Shown in pieces: positions 1-10,300 of a stretch of DNA of 21,338 nt. Location of the stretch: the NCBI GenBank assembly GCA_964419545.1, contig CAYQQU010000085.1, positions 1-21,338 on the forward strand, in the 5' to 3' direction. This DNA comes from CAYQQU01 sp964419545. Lineage in GTDB: Bacteria; Bacteroidota; Bacteroidia; Chitinophagales; Saprospiraceae. Below the pieces are notes generated by a model, which worked only from the letters and a program-made list of their open reading frames with translations, did not search any database and was not told the origin of the DNA. Position numbers and translations under genes: made by a program. Numbering within the stretch: the stretch's first letter is position 1; the number at the start of each line of letters is the position of its first letter.

Positions 1-220
1 CAGCGAAAATATATTCCGCCCGGCTTCATTTTTCGGCGCGAAAACACAAAAAATGGAAAGTGAGGCGCCATAAATTTGTCCGATTGTTCTGGTGTTCAAC
101 TTTTGCGCCCTTTTGTTCCGGTTGTGGTTCAAAATCAACCGGCAAGGAGCATCGATTGCTAAAAAGCAAGCTTCGATGCACGGCTTGGTCCCCAAATTTC
201 GATTCAAATTGAGCATACCG
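1..220. other. Non-coding flank downstream of the mutase gene
   Basis: No convincing gene lies here. The forward reading frame that begins with GTG at 92 runs antisense through the whole mutase gene and is a shadow. The stretch is richer in A+T than the coding DNA around it. It holds a small hairpin at 30-44 (TTTTCG, loop GCG, CGAAAA) and a larger one at 149-179, listed separately. A TAAATTTG match to the Bacteroidota -7 element sits at 71-78 on the plus strand, but no gene follows it, so it is not called as a promoter. Confidence 0.6.
149..179 (-). other. Hairpin in the 3' flank of the methylmalonyl-CoA mutase gene
   Basis: The arms GCATCGATTGCT (149-160) and AGCAA plus TCGATGC (165-169 and 173-179) pair over 12 bp around an AAAA loop, with a 3-nt bulge (GCT) on one side. 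It lies about 40 nt past the mutase stop codon on the minus strand. No run of T follows it in that direction, so it is not a textbook intrinsic terminator. It could protect the 3' end of the mRNA or act as a Rho-independent pause. The pairing is seen; the role is inferred. Confidence 0.45.
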
Positions 221-2356
<2,136 letters not shown>

Positions 2357-2494
2357 AAGTTATGGACAGTTTTTTGATAGCTTGTTGGAATAAATATAGC
2401 ATGAGAACCGGAATTTACCGCTTTATTTTGCCAGAAATTCTAAACCTGAAACAACTACACCCATTCTTAAGCTGTTTTTTCTGATTAAGATCGC

Positions 2495-2502
2495 TAATTT
2501 TG
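2495..2502 (+). promoter_or_regulatory. Bacteroidota-type -7 element for the M16 peptidase gene
   Basis: TAATTTTG matches the TAnnTTTG -7 consensus of the Bacteroidota housekeeping sigma factor. A T-run at 2475-2480 sits about where the loose -33 TTTG would be, but no exact TTTG is there. Transcription would start near 2508, leaving a leader of roughly 16 nt before the GTG start. Confidence 0.5.
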
Positions 2503-2524
2503 CGAAAAGGTAAAAAGACGCAAC

Positions 2525-3763
2525 GTGGTTGAATTTACGCGCTATGAACTGGCGAACGGCCTGCGGGTGGTCGTACACGAAGACGACAGCACGCCCATGG
2601 TCGCTGTCAACGTACTTTATAATGTCGGCGCTCGCGATGAATCACCCGACAAGACGGGATTCGCTCACCTCTTCGAGCACCTCATGTTCGGCGGCTCGGC
2701 CAACGTGCCCGACTTCGATGAGCCGATACAGCTGGCCGGCGGCGAGAACAACGCTTTTACCAATAACGACATCACCAACTTCTACGATATCCTGCCCGCC
2801 CAGAATATCGAAACGGCTTTTTGGCTGGAAAGCGACCGCATGCTGAGCCTCAATTTCGACGAACGGGTGCTGGAAGTGCAGCGCAAGGTGGTGGTGGAAG
2901 AATTTAAAGAAACCTGCCTCAACCAACCGTACGGCGACGTCTGGCACCACATCTCGGATATGGCCTATAAGGTGCATCCCTACCGCTGGCCGACGATCGG
3001 CAAGGTGCCCAAGCATGTCGAAGACGCCACCCTCGACGACGTCAAGGCTTTTTTCCACAATTACTACCGCCCCAACAACGCCATCCTGGTCGTTTCGGGC
3101 AACGTCAAAGCCGCCGAAGCCCGGCGCCTGGCCGAAAAGTGGTTCGGCGATATCCCTTCCGGCGCCGTGCCGGAACGCCGCCTGCCCCAGGAGCCGCCGC
3201 AGCGCAAGCTGGAGCAGCGCATCAACGAATCCAACGTGCCGGTCGATGCGCTATACCTCGCTTTCCATACGGTTTCGCGCACCCATCCCGACTTTTACGC
3301 CACCGACCTCCTTTCGGATGTGCTGTGCAACGGCCGCTCCTCCCGCTTGTATCGCCGCCTGCTCAAAGAACGCGAACTGTTTGCTGCTATCGATTGCTAT
3401 ATCTCGGGCAGCATCGACCCGGGGCTGCTCATCATCGAAGGCAAACCCGCCGAAGGCGTGATCCTGGAAACCGCCGAAGCCGCCGTCTGGGAAGAACTGG
3501 AGGCGCTGAAAGCGGAGCCCATCCCGGAAGTGGAGCTGGAAAAATGGCAGAACAAAGTGGAAAGTATGCTCGCCTTCTCCGAGTCGAATGTGCTCAACAA
3601 AGCCATCAACCTCGCTTTCTTCGAACTGCTCGGCGACGCCAACCTCATCAACCGGGAAGCGGAACTGTACCGCGCCGTCACCGCCGCCGATATCCACCGC
3701 ATGGCGCAGACGATCTTTACCCGCGAGAATTGTTCGGAACTGTATTATAAGGTGAAGGGGTGA
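2525..3763 (+). CDS. M16 family zinc metallopeptidase, half-size (active-type subunit)
   Basis: This is a peptidase of the pitrilysin/mitochondrial-processing-peptidase family, which degrades or processes peptides inside a clam-shell of four homologous domains. At 412 residues it holds two of the four domains, so it should dimerise. The inverted zinc motif is HLFEH (His48, Glu51, His52). The distal glutamate ligand falls in the VVVEEF segment (Glu125 or Glu126). The NGRSSRLYRRLLKE stretch (about 276-289) is the usual second-domain signature. There is no signal peptide, so it is probably cytosolic. The start is GTG; no in-frame ATG lies between the promoter element and the family's conserved N-terminus. 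M16 half-proteins in Bacteroidota often sit beside an inactive partner lacking HXXEH; none is adjacent here. The substrate is unknown. Confidence 0.93.
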   Translation: MVEFTRYELANGLRVVVHEDDSTPMVAVNVLYNVGARDESPDKTGFAHLFEHLMFGGSANVPDFDEPIQLAGGENNAFTNNDITNFYDILPAQNIETAFWLESDRMLSLNFDERVLEVQRKVVVEEFKETCLNQPYGDVWHHISDMAYKVHPYRWPTIGKVPKHVEDATLDDVKAFFHNYYRPNNAILVVSGNVKAAEARRLAEKWFGDIPSGAVPERRLPQEPPQRKLEQRINESNVPVDALYLAFHTVSRTHPDFYATDLLSDVLCNGRSSRLYRRLLKERELFAAIDCYISGSIDPGLLIIEGKPAEGVILETAEAAVWEELEALKAEPIPEVELEKWQNKVESMLAFSESNVLNKAINLAFFELLGDANLINREAELYRAVTAADIHRMAQTIFTRENCSELYYKVKG

Positions 3764-3918
3764 TGGCTTGGTTCTCTTATGCAGCGATTCTCGGTTTGGC
3801 AGTAAGCATTTCTTGATTCGCAGCGCCGGAGGCGCAAGCTATTGGTGGATGGTTTCACACATTATCCCTTTCCCCGCGCCAGAAATGTCAGCCCAGCCCA
3901 TCCCAACTACGCCGCTTT
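3764..3918. other. Intergenic stretch with a GCGCC/GGCGC hairpin
   Basis: No gene is visible. A compact hairpin at 3823-3835 (GCGCC, loop GGA, GGCGC) is followed directly by AAGCTATTGGTGG. The same arrangement, a short G/C palindrome then a GAGCTATCGGCAG-like tail, recurs near 11757-11780, suggesting two copies of a short dispersed palindromic element. The hairpin is also placed to end the M16 transcript, though no T-run follows it. Confidence 0.35.
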
Positions 3919-3962
3919 TGCCATTTTGTCGCATTTTTAATTGAAAATCCGTCAAAATGGCA
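3919..3962. promoter_or_regulatory. 44-bp dyad upstream of the hsp20 pair (probable operator/activator site)
   Basis: Perfect 10-nt outer arms, TGCCATTTTG (3919-3928) and CAAAATGGCA (3953-3962), enclose a second arm pair on the same axis, ATTTT (3933-3937) and AAAAT (3944-3948), with AATT at the centre. By hand count 19 of 22 base pairs are complementary. The dyad ends 14 bp upstream of the -24/-12 promoter, so its centre lies about 60 bp upstream of the predicted transcription start. That suits a regulator-binding site. It is followed by TTTGTTTTTT, so it could instead be a weak terminator for the M16 transcript, although its stem is unusually A/T-rich for that. Confidence 0.6.
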
Positions 3963-3974
3963 TTTGTTTTTTAG

Positions 3975-3991
3975 TTGGAACACCAATTGCA
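3975..3991 (+). promoter_or_regulatory. Sigma-54 (RpoN) -24/-12 promoter for hsp20
   Basis: TTGGAACACCAATTGCA matches the RpoN consensus YTGGCACGNNNNTTGCW. GG (3977-3978) and GC (3989-3990) have exactly 10 bases between them. Two positions differ (C to A and G to A in the -24 half), and the -12 half TTGCA is perfect. The predicted start is near 4002, about 30 nt before the hsp20 ATG. Sigma-54 promoters need an AAA+ enhancer-binding activator, which fits the long dyad just upstream. Overlapping short palindromes (TTGG-aaca-CCAA, ATTGC-atg-GCAAT) are also present. Confidence 0.6.
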
Positions 3992-4031
3992 TGGCAATAA
4001 GTGAATTTGCTTAACAAAAAAACTTAAAGCC

Positions 4032-4457
4032 ATGACGATAGTAAAAATGAGACCGATGGGCTTCTCCAACCTGATGACTGATTTCGACAGCCTGTTCGAC
4101 GAGTTTTTCGGACGGGAAACCGAACCGGTAACGCGCCGCAACCAGCCGGCCGTCAACATCATCGAGAAAGAAAATGGTTTCGAACTGGCAATTGCCGCTC
4201 CGGGCCTGACCCGCGAAGATTTCAACGTCAAAGTCGACAAGGACCTCCTGACGATCACCGTAAACAAGGAAGACGCGCCGGTGGAAGGCGAAACCTTCAA
4301 GCGCCGCGAGTTTAACTTCGGCAGCTTCGAACGCCGTTTCCAATTGCCGCAAACGGTCGACAGCGAAGGGATCCACGCTACCTACAACCAGGGTATCCTC
4401 ACCGTAGCGATCCCCAAACGCAAGGAAGTGATTGCACGCACCATCGAGATTGCGTAA
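4032..4457 (+). CDS. Small heat-shock protein, Hsp20/alpha-crystallin family (first of a pair)
   Basis: This is an ATP-independent holdase chaperone that forms cytosolic oligomers and binds unfolding proteins. Its 141 residues are typical. A short N-terminal arm (MTDFDSLFDEFFGR) precedes the alpha-crystallin domain at about residues 38-130, which has PAVNIIE, an ELAIAAPGL turn, the RREFNFGSFERRFQLP strand region and the GILTVAIPK signature. The C-terminus ends RTIEIA, whose I-x-I motif docks into neighbouring subunits. The gene follows a -24/-12 promoter and a 44-bp dyad. The second hsp20 begins 60 nt after its stop, so the two are probably co-transcribed. The two proteins clearly differ in sequence and may form mixed oligomers or serve different clients (inference). 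Confidence 0.96.
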   Translation: MTIVKMRPMGFSNLMTDFDSLFDEFFGRETEPVTRRNQPAVNIIEKENGFELAIAAPGLTREDFNVKVDKDLLTITVNKEDAPVEGETFKRREFNFGSFERRFQLPQTVDSEGIHATYNQGILTVAIPKRKEVIARTIEIA

Positions 4458-4517
4458 GAGAAATTACATTCTGTTGACTTTCGGAATTGAAATTTTTTAA
4501 TCTAAAAACTGTTTCAC

Positions 4518-4955
4518 ATGAGCTTAGTAAAATATAATCCGTTCAATCGTTCTTTGAGCCGCTATTTTGATGACTTCTTCGACGGTGGCCTGACCAACTT
4601 CATCGGCCGGGACTACGCTCCGGGCATTCCTTCCGTGAACGTCGTGGAAGCAGACGACCATTTCCGCATCGAGCTCGCCGCTCCGGGAATGGAAAAGAGC
4701 GACTTCGAAGTGAAAGTCGATGACAATCGACTGACGATCAGCGCCAAGCGCGAAAACGAAGAAGAAGTGAAAGAAGAAGGCAAGTACATGCGCCGCGAAT
4801 TCAGCTTCACTTCTTTCGCGCGCAGCTTTGAACTCCCGGAAAACGTCAAACCGGAAGAGATCAAAGCTTCCTACGACAAAGGCGTACTCCACATCCGCCT
4901 GCCGAAAACGGAAGTGGAAGTGGTGGAAAACGCCCGCGTAATCGACATCGAATAG
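4518..4955 (+). CDS. Small heat-shock protein, Hsp20/alpha-crystallin family (second of a pair)
   Basis: This is a second holdase chaperone, 145 residues. The N-terminal arm RYFDDFFDGGL resembles that of its neighbour. The alpha-crystallin domain at about residues 38-132 shows PSVNVVEADDHFRIELAAPGM, RREFSFTSFARSFELPENV and the GVLHIRLPK signature. An acidic loop (NEEEVKEEGK) lies mid-domain where the first protein has a shorter one. The C-terminus VIDIE supplies the I-x-I oligomerisation motif. No clear promoter of its own is visible in the 60-nt gap, so it likely depends on the upstream promoter. Two hairpins follow the gene, the second a strong intrinsic terminator. Confidence 0.96.
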   Translation: MSLVKYNPFNRSLSRYFDDFFDGGLTNFIGRDYAPGIPSVNVVEADDHFRIELAAPGMEKSDFEVKVDDNRLTISAKRENEEEVKEEGKYMRREFSFTSFARSFELPENVKPEEIKASYDKGVLHIRLPKTEVEVVENARVIDIE

Positions 4956-4981
4956 GCGCAGTCGAACGTACCGAGATAACC

Positions 4982-5011
4982 GCTTTCCCGCCAGGCTTTT
5001 GGTGGGGAAGC
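4982..5011 (+). other. Stable hairpin 3' of the hsp20 pair
   Basis: GCTTTCCCGCCA (4982-4993) pairs with TGGTGGGGAAGC (5000-5011) over 12 positions, two of them G-U, around a 6-nt loop. It lies 27 nt after the second hsp20 stop and before the true terminator. No T-run follows immediately. It may stabilise the mRNA 3' end (inference). Confidence 0.5.
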
Positions 5012-5053
5012 CGGTCAAAGACTAGTTAATAGGGTTTTAGGTGTTTATTGATG

Positions 5054-5084
5054 GGGCCGGTGCTTTTGTACCGGCCCTTCTTTT
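5054..5084 (+). terminator. Intrinsic terminator of the hsp20 transcript
   Basis: GGGCCGGT (5054-5061) and ACCGGCCC (5070-5077) form a perfect 8-bp, G/C-rich stem with an 8-nt loop, followed by TTCTTTT. This is the classic Rho-independent layout on the plus strand, about 100 nt after the second hsp20 stop. Confidence 0.85.
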
Positions 5085-5314
5085 ACCGGGATTGTCGGGA
5101 TTCTTTTACCGGGATTGCCGGGATTGCTGGGATTATTTACCGGGATTACCTGGATTATTTACCGGGATTACCGGGATTACCGGGATTGCTGGGATTATCG
5201 GGATTTTTTACCGGGGTTGCTGGGATTATTTACCGGGATTGCCGGGATTACCGGGATTACCGGGATTGCTGGGATTATCGGGATTATCGGGATTTTTTAC
5301 CGGGATTGTCGGGA
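5085..5314. repeat. 9-bp minisatellite, consensus RYYGGGATT, in T-spaced blocks
   Basis: About 22 full copies plus a partial one of a 9-mer (ACCGGGATT, GCCGGGATT, GCTGGGATT, ATCGGGATT and close variants) run head to tail. They are grouped in blocks of 2, 3, 2, 5, 2, 7 and about 2 units, separated by CTTTT, ATTT or TTTT. The order ACC...GCT...ATC recurs inside the longer blocks, so larger segments seem to have been duplicated. The unit is three codons long and creates no stop in any forward frame, giving overlapping open frames of PGL, YRD and TGI repeats; I read these as spurious. The array starts right after the hsp20 terminator and lies between convergent genes. Confidence 0.93.
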
Positions 5315-5363
5315 AGGGATAGGGGTTATAAAATAGAGAGCTTTGCAGATGGTCTTGTCTGCT

Positions 5364-7109
5364 TTATTCCTTGTTGATCACTCTTGCTACCGGATAGCGG
5401 CGGTGCGTCTTTTCGTAATGAGGTGATTGTTGGTAGATGAAGTTGAGTTGGGCGCGCGCCGATTGAGCGAATGCTTCGTCCTCAGCTTTGCGGGTTTCCA
5501 GGGCGGCTTGCAGTTCCGGGTTTTCGGCCAGGTATTGGGCTGCCAGGTCTTCGAAGACGTAGCTCGAGAAATACTCCTTGCGCATCAGGATGCTGTCGAA
5601 AAAATTCCAGGCAAACCAGGAGTCGGGGCCCTGCGGCTCGAGGGCGGCTACGATGAACTGATTGGCGGGCTGGTTGGTGAAAACCAGGTAGTCGCCCGCC
5701 CGGAAAGTTTCCGTGCGCTTTTCTTTTTTCACCTGCACCTGGGAGTGAAGGTAGTGGCCCTCGTAGGGGTAATCCGTGGTGGCGTAATCTTCTATATAGT
5801 AATATTCGACGGTCATGGCGGTGTCGTTGGGCAGCCGCTCCAGCTGTACGCCGTTGCGTTGCAGTCGTTCGATCACTTCCGGCCAGGCCTGGGGGATGAG
5901 GTAGGCCTCGGGCGCCGCCACCGACAGGGTAGGGCGGTAGTAATTGAAATAAGGTACGGGCCTGGTGTAGGGCGCCGAGCGGTCGTAGTAGAGGCGGGGC
6001 AGCCCACTCACTTCGCTCGGTTTGTATTTGGCGGTGTATCCCTTGAACGCCAGGGTGTCGGCGCGCGTTGTATCCACCTCCCAGTTGAGGGCGAACGAAT
6101 CGCGGCCCATGGTGCTGGTGATGGCGAGGGCGCGGGCCAGCTGCAGCGAATCGCGCTGCTCGGTCATCGCCTTAGCGACTACGTCCATGAAGGTGTAGGT
6201 AGCGCGCACGCGGTCGGCGTAGGGCTTAAGCATATGGGTTTCCACCATAAAGCCGATGGTGTTGTGCAGGGCGGCGTAGCCGGAGCTGAAGCGCGGCAGG
6301 TCCAGAAAGCCGTAGATGCCTTCGTCGGGCGTGTTGCGAGTATAAACGTAGGGCGTCATTTCCCAGTTGCGCGCCGCCATATCCTCGTACAGGCGGGGTA
6401 GAAGGCGGCTGCGCAGGTACCCGGCCAGGCTGGGTTCGAGCTTGTTGTGCTGGGTAGGAACGAGGGTGAGCGTGTACGGGTAATCGGCGCCGTTGGAGGT
6501 GTGGTTGTCGATAAATACGTCGGGCTGCCAGAGCGTAAAGAGGCGGGTGAAGGTCTGGGCGTTGCGCGAGTCGGCTTTCATGAAGTCGCGGTTGAGGTCG
6601 AGGTTGCGGGCGTTGCCGCGGAAGCCGTGTTCGGCGGGGCCGTTCTGGTTGACGCGGCTGTGGGGCCCCCGGTTGAGGCCGCCGCCGACATTGTAGAAGG
6701 GGATGACGACGAGAACGACCTGGTCGAGAAAAGCGGGTAGCGCCGGCGCCTCGAGGTAGTCGCGCAGCAGCAGCATGGTGGCGTCGACGCCGCAGGGTTC
6801 GCCGGGATGGATGGCGTTGTTGATGAACAGGATCTGTTTGTTCATATTGCGCAGCCGGGGCGGAGAAAACTCCTGTTCTTTGGACAAAACGGCATAGTGC
6901 AGCGGATAGCTGCTATCGGTGGCGCCGGTAGCGCGAAACGCCAGCTCCGGATGCCGCGCCGCCAGGGCTTCGTAAAAAGCGATCGTCTCCTGGTAGGTGG
7001 CGCTCCGGTCGGGATCGTCGTCAAAAGGTAAAAAAGGTGTTTTTTCCTGCCCGGATAAGCAGCGTGCGGAAGCGAATAAAAAAAGGAAAATGAGTAATTT
7101 GTTGGTCAT
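5364..7109 (-). CDS. Secreted M14 family zinc carboxypeptidase-like protein
   Basis: This is a metallocarboxypeptidase-type enzyme expected to cleave C-terminal residues or cell-wall peptides outside the cytoplasm. An N-terminal hydrophobic stretch (residues 3-13) and a polar c-region form a Sec signal peptide, probably cut near residue 20. The M14 domain spans about residues 35-320. It has the zinc motif HPGE (His101, Glu104), the RNLDLNRDF substrate segment (169-177), the third zinc ligand His203 in DNHTS, and the catalytic Glu290 in GFMVETH. All key residues are present. The remaining 260 residues have no motif I recognise and contain Tyr-rich stretches. There is no type IX secretion C-terminal domain. 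The protein is 581 residues, longer than a bare M14 domain. It is divergent from the barrel-protease gene at 7342 across 232 bp. Confidence 0.92.
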   Translation of the reverse strand: MTNKLLIFLFLFASARCLSGQEKTPFLPFDDDPDRSATYQETIAFYEALAARHPELAFRATGATDSSYPLHYAVLSKEQEFSPPRLRNMNKQILFINNAIHPGEPCGVDATMLLLRDYLEAPALPAFLDQVVLVVIPFYNVGGGLNRGPHSRVNQNGPAEHGFRGNARNLDLNRDFMKADSRNAQTFTRLFTLWQPDVFIDNHTSNGADYPYTLTLVPTQHNKLEPSLAGYLRSRLLPRLYEDMAARNWEMTPYVYTRNTPDEGIYGFLDLPRFSSGYAALHNTIGFMVETHMLKPYADRVRATYTFMDVVAKAMTEQRDSLQLARALAITSTMGRDSFALNWEVDTTRADTLAFKGYTAKYKPSEVSGLPRLYYDRSAPYTRPVPYFNYYRPTLSVAAPEAYLIPQAWPEVIERLQRNGVQLERLPNDTAMTVEYYYIEDYATTDYPYEGHYLHSQVQVKKEKRTETFRAGDYLVFTNQPANQFIVAALEPQGPDSWFAWNFFDSILMRKEYFSSYVFEDLAAQYLAENPELQAALETRKAEDEAFAQSARAQLNFIYQQSPHYEKTHRRYPVARVINKE

Positions 7110-7341
7110 GCCGGAGGTGTTTTGTGCCTGCCTTCAACGCAATAGTAGGAAAAAATGCAGGCTTGTGGAAATGGAGGGTTCAACTGGAAAGCCGAATATG
7201 AAAAGGCGACGACAATCGCTTCGTTTCATTACCCCCCTTAAGAGAAATTTAACGGCATCATAGTACGAATGATCGCACCCTCAGCCTTTAACTATTGTTA
7301 TTAGACACGAAACAGTAGAAAAAAGTAAAACCAAAATAGCT
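7110..7341. promoter_or_regulatory. Divergent promoter region of the M14 and protease-barrel genes
   Basis: This is a 232-bp, relatively A+T-rich gap between two outward-facing starts. TACTATTG on the minus strand near 7139-7146 is one base off TAnnTTTG and would give a short leader for the M14 gene. On the plus strand the T- and A-rich stretch around 7288-7310 (TTTAACTATTGTTATTAG) is the best promoter candidate for the gene at 7342. Neither has a clear -33 box. No small gene is convincing. Confidence 0.35.
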
Positions 7342-10300
7342 ATGGAAAGAAAAAGAGCCCTTCTGATCGCGCTATTGCTGGCCCTCCTCGCTCCGGTCGC
7401 CCAGGCTCAGTATTTTGGTCAAAATAAGCCGAATTACGAGTCTTTCGATTACCAGGTCATTCAGACGCCCAACTTCGAGATCTATCACTACCTGGAGAAC
7501 GAAGAAGCGCTGCACTGGCTGGCCAACCAAAGCGAACACTGGTACCACATGCACCAGCACGTGCTCAAAGATACCATCCAGCGGAAAAACCCGCTGCTCT
7601 TCTACAACAACCACGCCGACTTCCAACAGACCAACGCCATCTCCGGCGATATCGGCGTGGGCACCGGCGGGGTCACGGAAGCTTTCAAGAACCGCATCGT
7701 GATGCCCATCGCCATGTCCAATGAGCAAACCAACCACGTGCTGGGCCACGAGATGGTGCACGCCTTTCAGTACAATATGATCCTCAACGGCGATTCCACC
7801 GACCTGCGCAGCCTCGGCAACCTCCCGCTATGGATGGTGGAAGGACTGGCGGAGTACATGTCGATCGGCAGCGTCGACGCACATACCGCCATGTGGATGC
7901 GCGACGCGGTGCTCAACGATGACGTGCCCAGCCTCGACGACCTCAACAATCTCGGAAAATACTTCCCCTACCGCTGGGGGCACGTATTCTGGGCTTTCGT
8001 TACCGGCCTTCGCGGCGACGACCTCATCGAACCGCTCTTCACGTCTACCGCCAAGTACGGCCTGGAACAAGCCATCCTGATGGAAATGGGGATGAGCAAA
8101 GCCAACCTCAGTGAGCTATGGGAGGCGACCATCCGCAAATACTACGGCGAGTTTGTCGCCGGTAAAGAGGAAAACCCCGTCGGCCGAAAGCTGGTCAACC
8201 GCGATAACGGCGGCCGCCTCAATATCGCACCGGTGATCAGCCCCAACGGCCGCTACGTCATCTACCTTTCCGAAAAAGACCTCTTCAGCATCGACCTTTT
8301 CCTCGCCGACGCCAATACCGGCGAGACCATCCGCAAAGTGGCCAGCAGCACCCGCGACGGCCATATCGACGATTTCAACTACATCGAATCGGCCGGCGCC
8401 TGGTCGCCGCAAAGCGATGAGTTCGCTTTCGTCGGCGTCAGCAAAGGCCAGAACATCATCATCATCAAGGATGTGGAAACGGGTAAAAGCGAACGCGAAG
8501 TGCAGCTGGAAGGCGTGCCCGCCTTCTCTAACCCGGCCTGGTCGCCCGACGGCCAGAATATCGTCGTTTCCGGACTCGTGGACGGGCAGGTGGACCTCTA
8601 CAGCTACGACCTGCGCACGGGCGAGGTGCGGCAGCTTACGTTCGACCGCTACGCCGAACTGCACCCCCACTGGTCGGCCAACGGCGACCGCATACTCTTC
8701 GCTACCGATGAGCTCAGCATAGAGCAGGGACGCCGGAACGGCCACTGGAACTTCAACCTGGCGGAACTCGATCCCGTCTCCGGCGCCAAGGAGCATATCG
8801 ATATCTTTACCGGCGCCGACAACCTCAACCCCATCTACGATACCGACGGCAATATCCTGTTCCTCTCCAACCGCGACGGTTTCCGGAACCTCTACAAATA
8901 CGACGTGTTCACCGGCCGGGTGTACCGGCAAACGGACTTCCTCACCGGCATTTCCGGCATCACCCACTACGCTCCGGCCATCAGCATTGCGCGCAAGCGC
9001 GACCGCATCGCGTATATGCACTATTACAACGGTGCGTACAGCATCTACAAAGCGCGGCCCGAAGATTTCCTGTCGGAAGAGGTCGACCCGCAGGCCGTAG
9101 ACTTCGGCCCGGCCCAGTTGCCCCGCGTCAATAAAAAGGCGCCGGCGATCGTAGACGCCCAGCTGAGCGAAGTCGAAGAAATGGAGCCGCTCCGGCCGGG
9201 CGAGATCGCGGAAAAAAAATATAAGTCCAAATTCCGGCTCGACTTCATCGGCGGCTCGGCCGGTGTGGGCGTGGGCACCAGCAACATCATCGGCACCAAT
9301 ACCGGCGCGGCCGGCGGTATCCAGATGTTGTTCAGCGACATCGTCGGCAACAACCAGCTGTTCGTCAACCTGGCGATCAACGGCGAGATCCAGGACTTCG
9401 GCGGCGCCATCACCTATATCAACCGCAAAGGCCGGATCGGCTGGGGCGGCACGCTCAGCCATATCCCCTCTTTCGGACTGCTCGACTACCAGGTAGCCAA
9501 CGATACGCTGCGCTTCGAGGACGGCTTCCTGCCGGTGATCCGGGAGACTTTCCTCACCCAGCGCATCTTCGAAAACCGCCTGGGCGCCTTCGCTTTCTAT
9601 CCTTTCTCGAAAAGCCTGCGCTTCGAAGTGGGCGGCGCGTTTACGCTGTACAACTACAGCTGGCGCCGCACCGACAACTACTACGACGCTTTCTTCAACC
9701 TGATCGATCGCGAACGCGAAGGCGTGGACGAATACCGGGGGCTCGAAAGGCCCAGCGGTTTCAACCTCTACAACGTGGAAGGCGCGCTGGTCGGCGACAA
9801 CTCCTTCTTCGGCCTTACCGCGCCGCTGGCGGGCTACCGCTTCCGCTTCGGCGCCAACCAATTCTTCGGCGCGTTTAACTTTTTGAACCTCACGGCCGAC
9901 TATCGCCGCTATTTCCGCCTGAAACCGGTTACCGTGGCCGTCCGGGCCCTGCATAACGGGCGCTACGGCGGCAATGCCGATGACCTCTTCCCGCTATTCG
10001 TCGTCAACCCCTGGTATATGCGCGGCTATGCCGACTTCTTCGGGCTGACCAACTTCTCGGAGTTGTTGTCGGAGAACGGCATCACCACCGACCAGGTAGC
10101 GGGATCCAAAATTCTGGTCGGCAACTTCGAAGTGCGCCTGCCGTTTACCGGGCCGGAACAGCTGTCGGCCATTAAGTCGAGAGTGCTGTTCAGCGACCTC
10201 AACCTCTTCGTCGACGGCGGCGTGAGCTGGACGGATTTCGATCAGTTCGGCGGCACCGAATACACCCTCGACGAGAACGGCGACCGCATCCCGATCAGAG

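Noticed and set aside
71..78. TAAATTTG promoter element on the plus strand
   Set aside because: No gene follows it in that direction. A 6-of-8 defined motif is expected about once by chance in the non-coding DNA of this window.
90..106. TGGTGTTCAACTTTTGC as a second sigma-54 site
   Set aside because: GG and GC are separated by 12 bases instead of 10, and no gene lies downstream on that strand.
5085..5314. CRISPR-like array
   Set aside because: The units are 9 bp and contiguous, with only 4-5 nt T-rich interruptions. There are no unique spacers and no cas genes.
5041..5377. Three overlapping small open frames in the 9-bp repeat region
   Set aside because: They exist only because a 9-bp unit without stops keeps all frames open. 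They have no signal peptide or promoter, and one begins upstream of the hsp20 terminator.
8116..9954. 612-codon minus-strand frame inside the protease-barrel gene
   Set aside because: Same cause: it lies entirely within a well-supported coding region, starts without a promoter and has no family features.
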